In this document: positions 60,869-64,000 of the stretch, one piece after another
Layout: every line of letters starts with the position of its first letter
How positions within the stretch are numbered: position 1 is the stretch's first letter
Assembly (NCBI RefSeq): GCF_011927785.1
Contig: NZ_JAATJK010000001.1
Location: 248,001 to 312,000 of the forward strand
Reading direction: 5' to 3'
DNA from: Micromonospora profundi
GTDB lineage: Bacteria; Actinomycetota; Actinomycetes; Mycobacteriales; Micromonosporaceae
DNA length: 64,000 bases
The notes under the pieces: generated by a model
Told to the model about the DNA's origin: nothing
Databases searched by the model: none
What the model saw: the letters and a program-made list of their open reading frames with translations, nothing else
Made by a program: the position numbers and the translations under genes

Positions 60869-62202
60869 CGCTGATCGCCGACCGTCCCGGCCCGGGTGCC
60901 GCTCGCCCGTACCGGTTCCCGCCGGTGGTCCGCCGCACGGTGGCTGGCGGCCAGGTGGTCGCCGCGCACCTGCCCGGGCAGAACCTCGCCGTCGCGCTGC
61001 TGCTGCTCGACGCGGGCGCCGCCCGGGAGCAGGCAGGCAAGGAGGGCCTGGGCGGGGTGCTTGCCAAGGCGCTGGAGGAGGGCACCGCGCAGCGCGACGC
61101 CACCGCGTACGCGCTGGCCATCGAGGCGCTCGGCACGGAACTGGTGACCGGGCTGGACTGGGACTCGTTCCAGGTCAGCGTCCAGGTGCCGGTGGACCGG
61201 CTGACCGCCGCCGTGCAGTTGCTCGCCGAGGCCGTCCGGACGCCCCGACTGGACCCGGCCGACGTCCGGCGGGTCCGCGACGACGAGGCAACCGCGCTGC
61301 GGATGGACTGGGCCAACCCGGGGCCGCGCGCTGACGCGGCGCTGCGCGCGGACCTGTACGGGCTGGACAACCGGTGGGGCCGACCGATGTACGGGGACCC
61401 GGACTCGGTGGCCGGCCTGGACGTGGAGGACGTGACTGTCTTCCACTCCGAGTGGTTCCTGCGGCCCGGCACCCTGATCGTCGCCGGTGACCTGGACCGG
61501 ATCGACCTGGACGCGCTGGCCGCTGCGGCTTTCGCAGGCACCGGCGGTGGCCCGGCCGAGCGGGGCGGCCCGATCGAGGTGCCGTTGCACACCGGCCGGC
61601 GGATCATCCTCGTGGACCGGCCCGGCTCCGTGCAGTCGACGTTGCGGCTCGGTCACCCGTCGCCGCACCGGTCGCACCCCGACCACGTACCGATGACGCT
61701 CGCCGGCACTGTGCTCGGCGGCGCGTTCACCTCCCGCCTCAACCACCTCATCCGTGAGGTGCGCGGCTACACGTACGGCATCCGGGGCGAGTTCGCCTCG
61801 TCGCGGCGGTTCGGCCGCTTCGCTGTCAGCTCCGGCGTGCAGACCGCTGTCACAGTGCCGGCCCTTGTCGAGTCAGTGGGGGAGATCACCCGTACCCAGG
61901 AGGGGGGAGTGACCGAGGACGAGCTGGCGGTGGCCCGTTCCTGGCGGGCCGGGCAGCTGTCTGTCGAGTTGCAGAGCCCACGGGCGATCGCGTCGGCGTT
62001 GACCACGCTTGTGGTGCACGACCTGCCGGACGACTACCACGCCCGGCTGCGGGAGGCGCTGCTCTCCGCCGACGTGGCGCAGGTCTCCGCAGCGGCAGCG
62101 ACCCACCTGCACCCGGAAGCGCTGACCCTTGTCATCGAGGGCGACGCGGCGCTGATCCGCGACGAGTTGGTCGCGGCCTCCCTGGGCGACCTGCTCACTT
62201 GA
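60865..62202 (+). CDS. M16 family protein, non-catalytic partner
   Basis: A 445-residue M16-fold protein. At the place of HxxEH it has GGVLAKALEEG, so no zinc site is present. The later block RLNHLIREVRGYTYGIRGEF (the R/Y substrate-positioning region of M16B) is kept. It starts within the stop of the catalytic subunit gene, supporting a one-to-one complex. It may serve as the beta-type subunit that binds the substrate. Confidence 0.88.
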   Translation: MTLIADRPGPGAARPYRFPPVVRRTVAGGQVVAAHLPGQNLAVALLLLDAGAAREQAGKEGLGGVLAKALEEGTAQRDATAYALAIEALGTELVTGLDWDSFQVSVQVPVDRLTAAVQLLAEAVRTPRLDPADVRRVRDDEATALRMDWANPGPRADAALRADLYGLDNRWGRPMYGDPDSVAGLDVEDVTVFHSEWFLRPGTLIVAGDLDRIDLDALAAAAFAGTGGGPAERGGPIEVPLHTGRRIILVDRPGSVQSTLRLGHPSPHRSHPDHVPMTLAGTVLGGAFTSRLNHLIREVRGYTYGIRGEFASSRRFGRFAVSSGVQTAVTVPALVESVGEITRTQEGGVTEDELAVARSWRAGQLSVELQSPRAIASALTTLVVHDLPDDYHARLREALLSADVAQVSAAAATHLHPEALTLVIEGDAALIRDELVAASLGDLLT

Positions 62203-62230
62203 CCCTGACCCTGACACGCCTCCTTGCGTT

Positions 62231-62285
62231 GATCATGAGGTTGTCGTCACACCGCCCGGCGTGTCGTGACGACAACCTCATGATC
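62231..62285. repeat. Intergenic palindrome D
   Basis: Twenty-base perfect arms GATCATGAGGTTGTCGTCAC (62231-62250) and complement (62266-62285) flank a 15-base loop. It lies between the M16 operon and asd. Right edge continues CGGCGGAG as in palindrome B. Confidence 0.88.
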
Positions 62286-62301
62286 GGCGGAGGCGGGGTA
62301 G

Positions 62302-64000
<1,699 letters not shown>

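Overview
The window is a chromosomal stretch of a high-GC actinomycete. The best guess is Micromonospora or a close relative in the Micromonosporaceae. The evidence is very high GC with GC-rich third codon positions, frequent GTG starts, many four-base or one-base gene overlaps, a 180-kDa-type NAD-glutamate dehydrogenase, a conservon (cvn) operon, a CBM2-GH6 cellulase and sugar importers without their own ATPase. No rRNA, tRNA, CRISPR array, insertion sequence or prophage was seen. Both ends cut a gene: an isobutyryl-CoA mutase large subunit at the left and a flavin/F420-type PPOX protein at the right.

Layout. 0-7 kb: icmA, a thioredoxin-TPR co-chaperone-like protein, an arginase-fold protein with a long repetitive tail, and a lipoprotein-type penicillin-binding protein. 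7-19 kb: NAD-glutamate dehydrogenase, a class F-type sortase beside a repetitive charged surface protein, a secreted cellobiohydrolase with a CebR-like box, and three acidic, mostly disordered proteins. 19-24 kb: the cvnABCD signalling operon and a lactonase. 24-32 kb: a solute-binding/VWA fusion, a polyprenyl sugar-phosphate transferase, and two SpoIIE-type PP2C phosphatases around a MarR-like regulator. 31-39 kb: xylR divergent from xylAB, an MFS transporter, then an alpha-glucoside operon running leftward from 43.3 to 37.0 kb (binding protein, two permeases, LacI regulator, GH13 enzyme). 43-48 kb: M23 peptidase, TspO, a small GPGG membrane protein, phosphoesterase, BON protein, nucleotidyltransferase, thymidylate-kinase-like protein and SDR. 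48-52 kb: murR-murQ and a SigB-like sigma factor behind a SigR/SigH-type promoter. 52-57 kb: NlpC/P60 peptidase and a run of small conserved actinobacterial proteins. 57-64 kb: a feedback-type DAHP synthase behind a leader-peptide attenuator, an M16 protease pair, asd, and the PPOX protein.

How the genes fit together. Three carbon-acquisition systems (cellulose, xylose, alpha-glucosides) each carry a recognisable operator or local regulator. Cell-wall functions recur: PBP, sortase, M23, NlpC/P60, murQ, and asd for diaminopimelate. Signalling genes (cvn, PP2C phosphatases, sigma factor) suggest stress and developmental control. The most noteworthy sequence-level find is the aromatic leader peptide (Tyr-Arg-Trp-Phe) with competing hairpins and an intrinsic terminator ahead of the DAHP synthase. 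Next come a family of long intergenic palindromes, and repressor operators placed directly on leaderless or near-leaderless promoters. All functional calls come from reading motifs by eye; no database search was possible.
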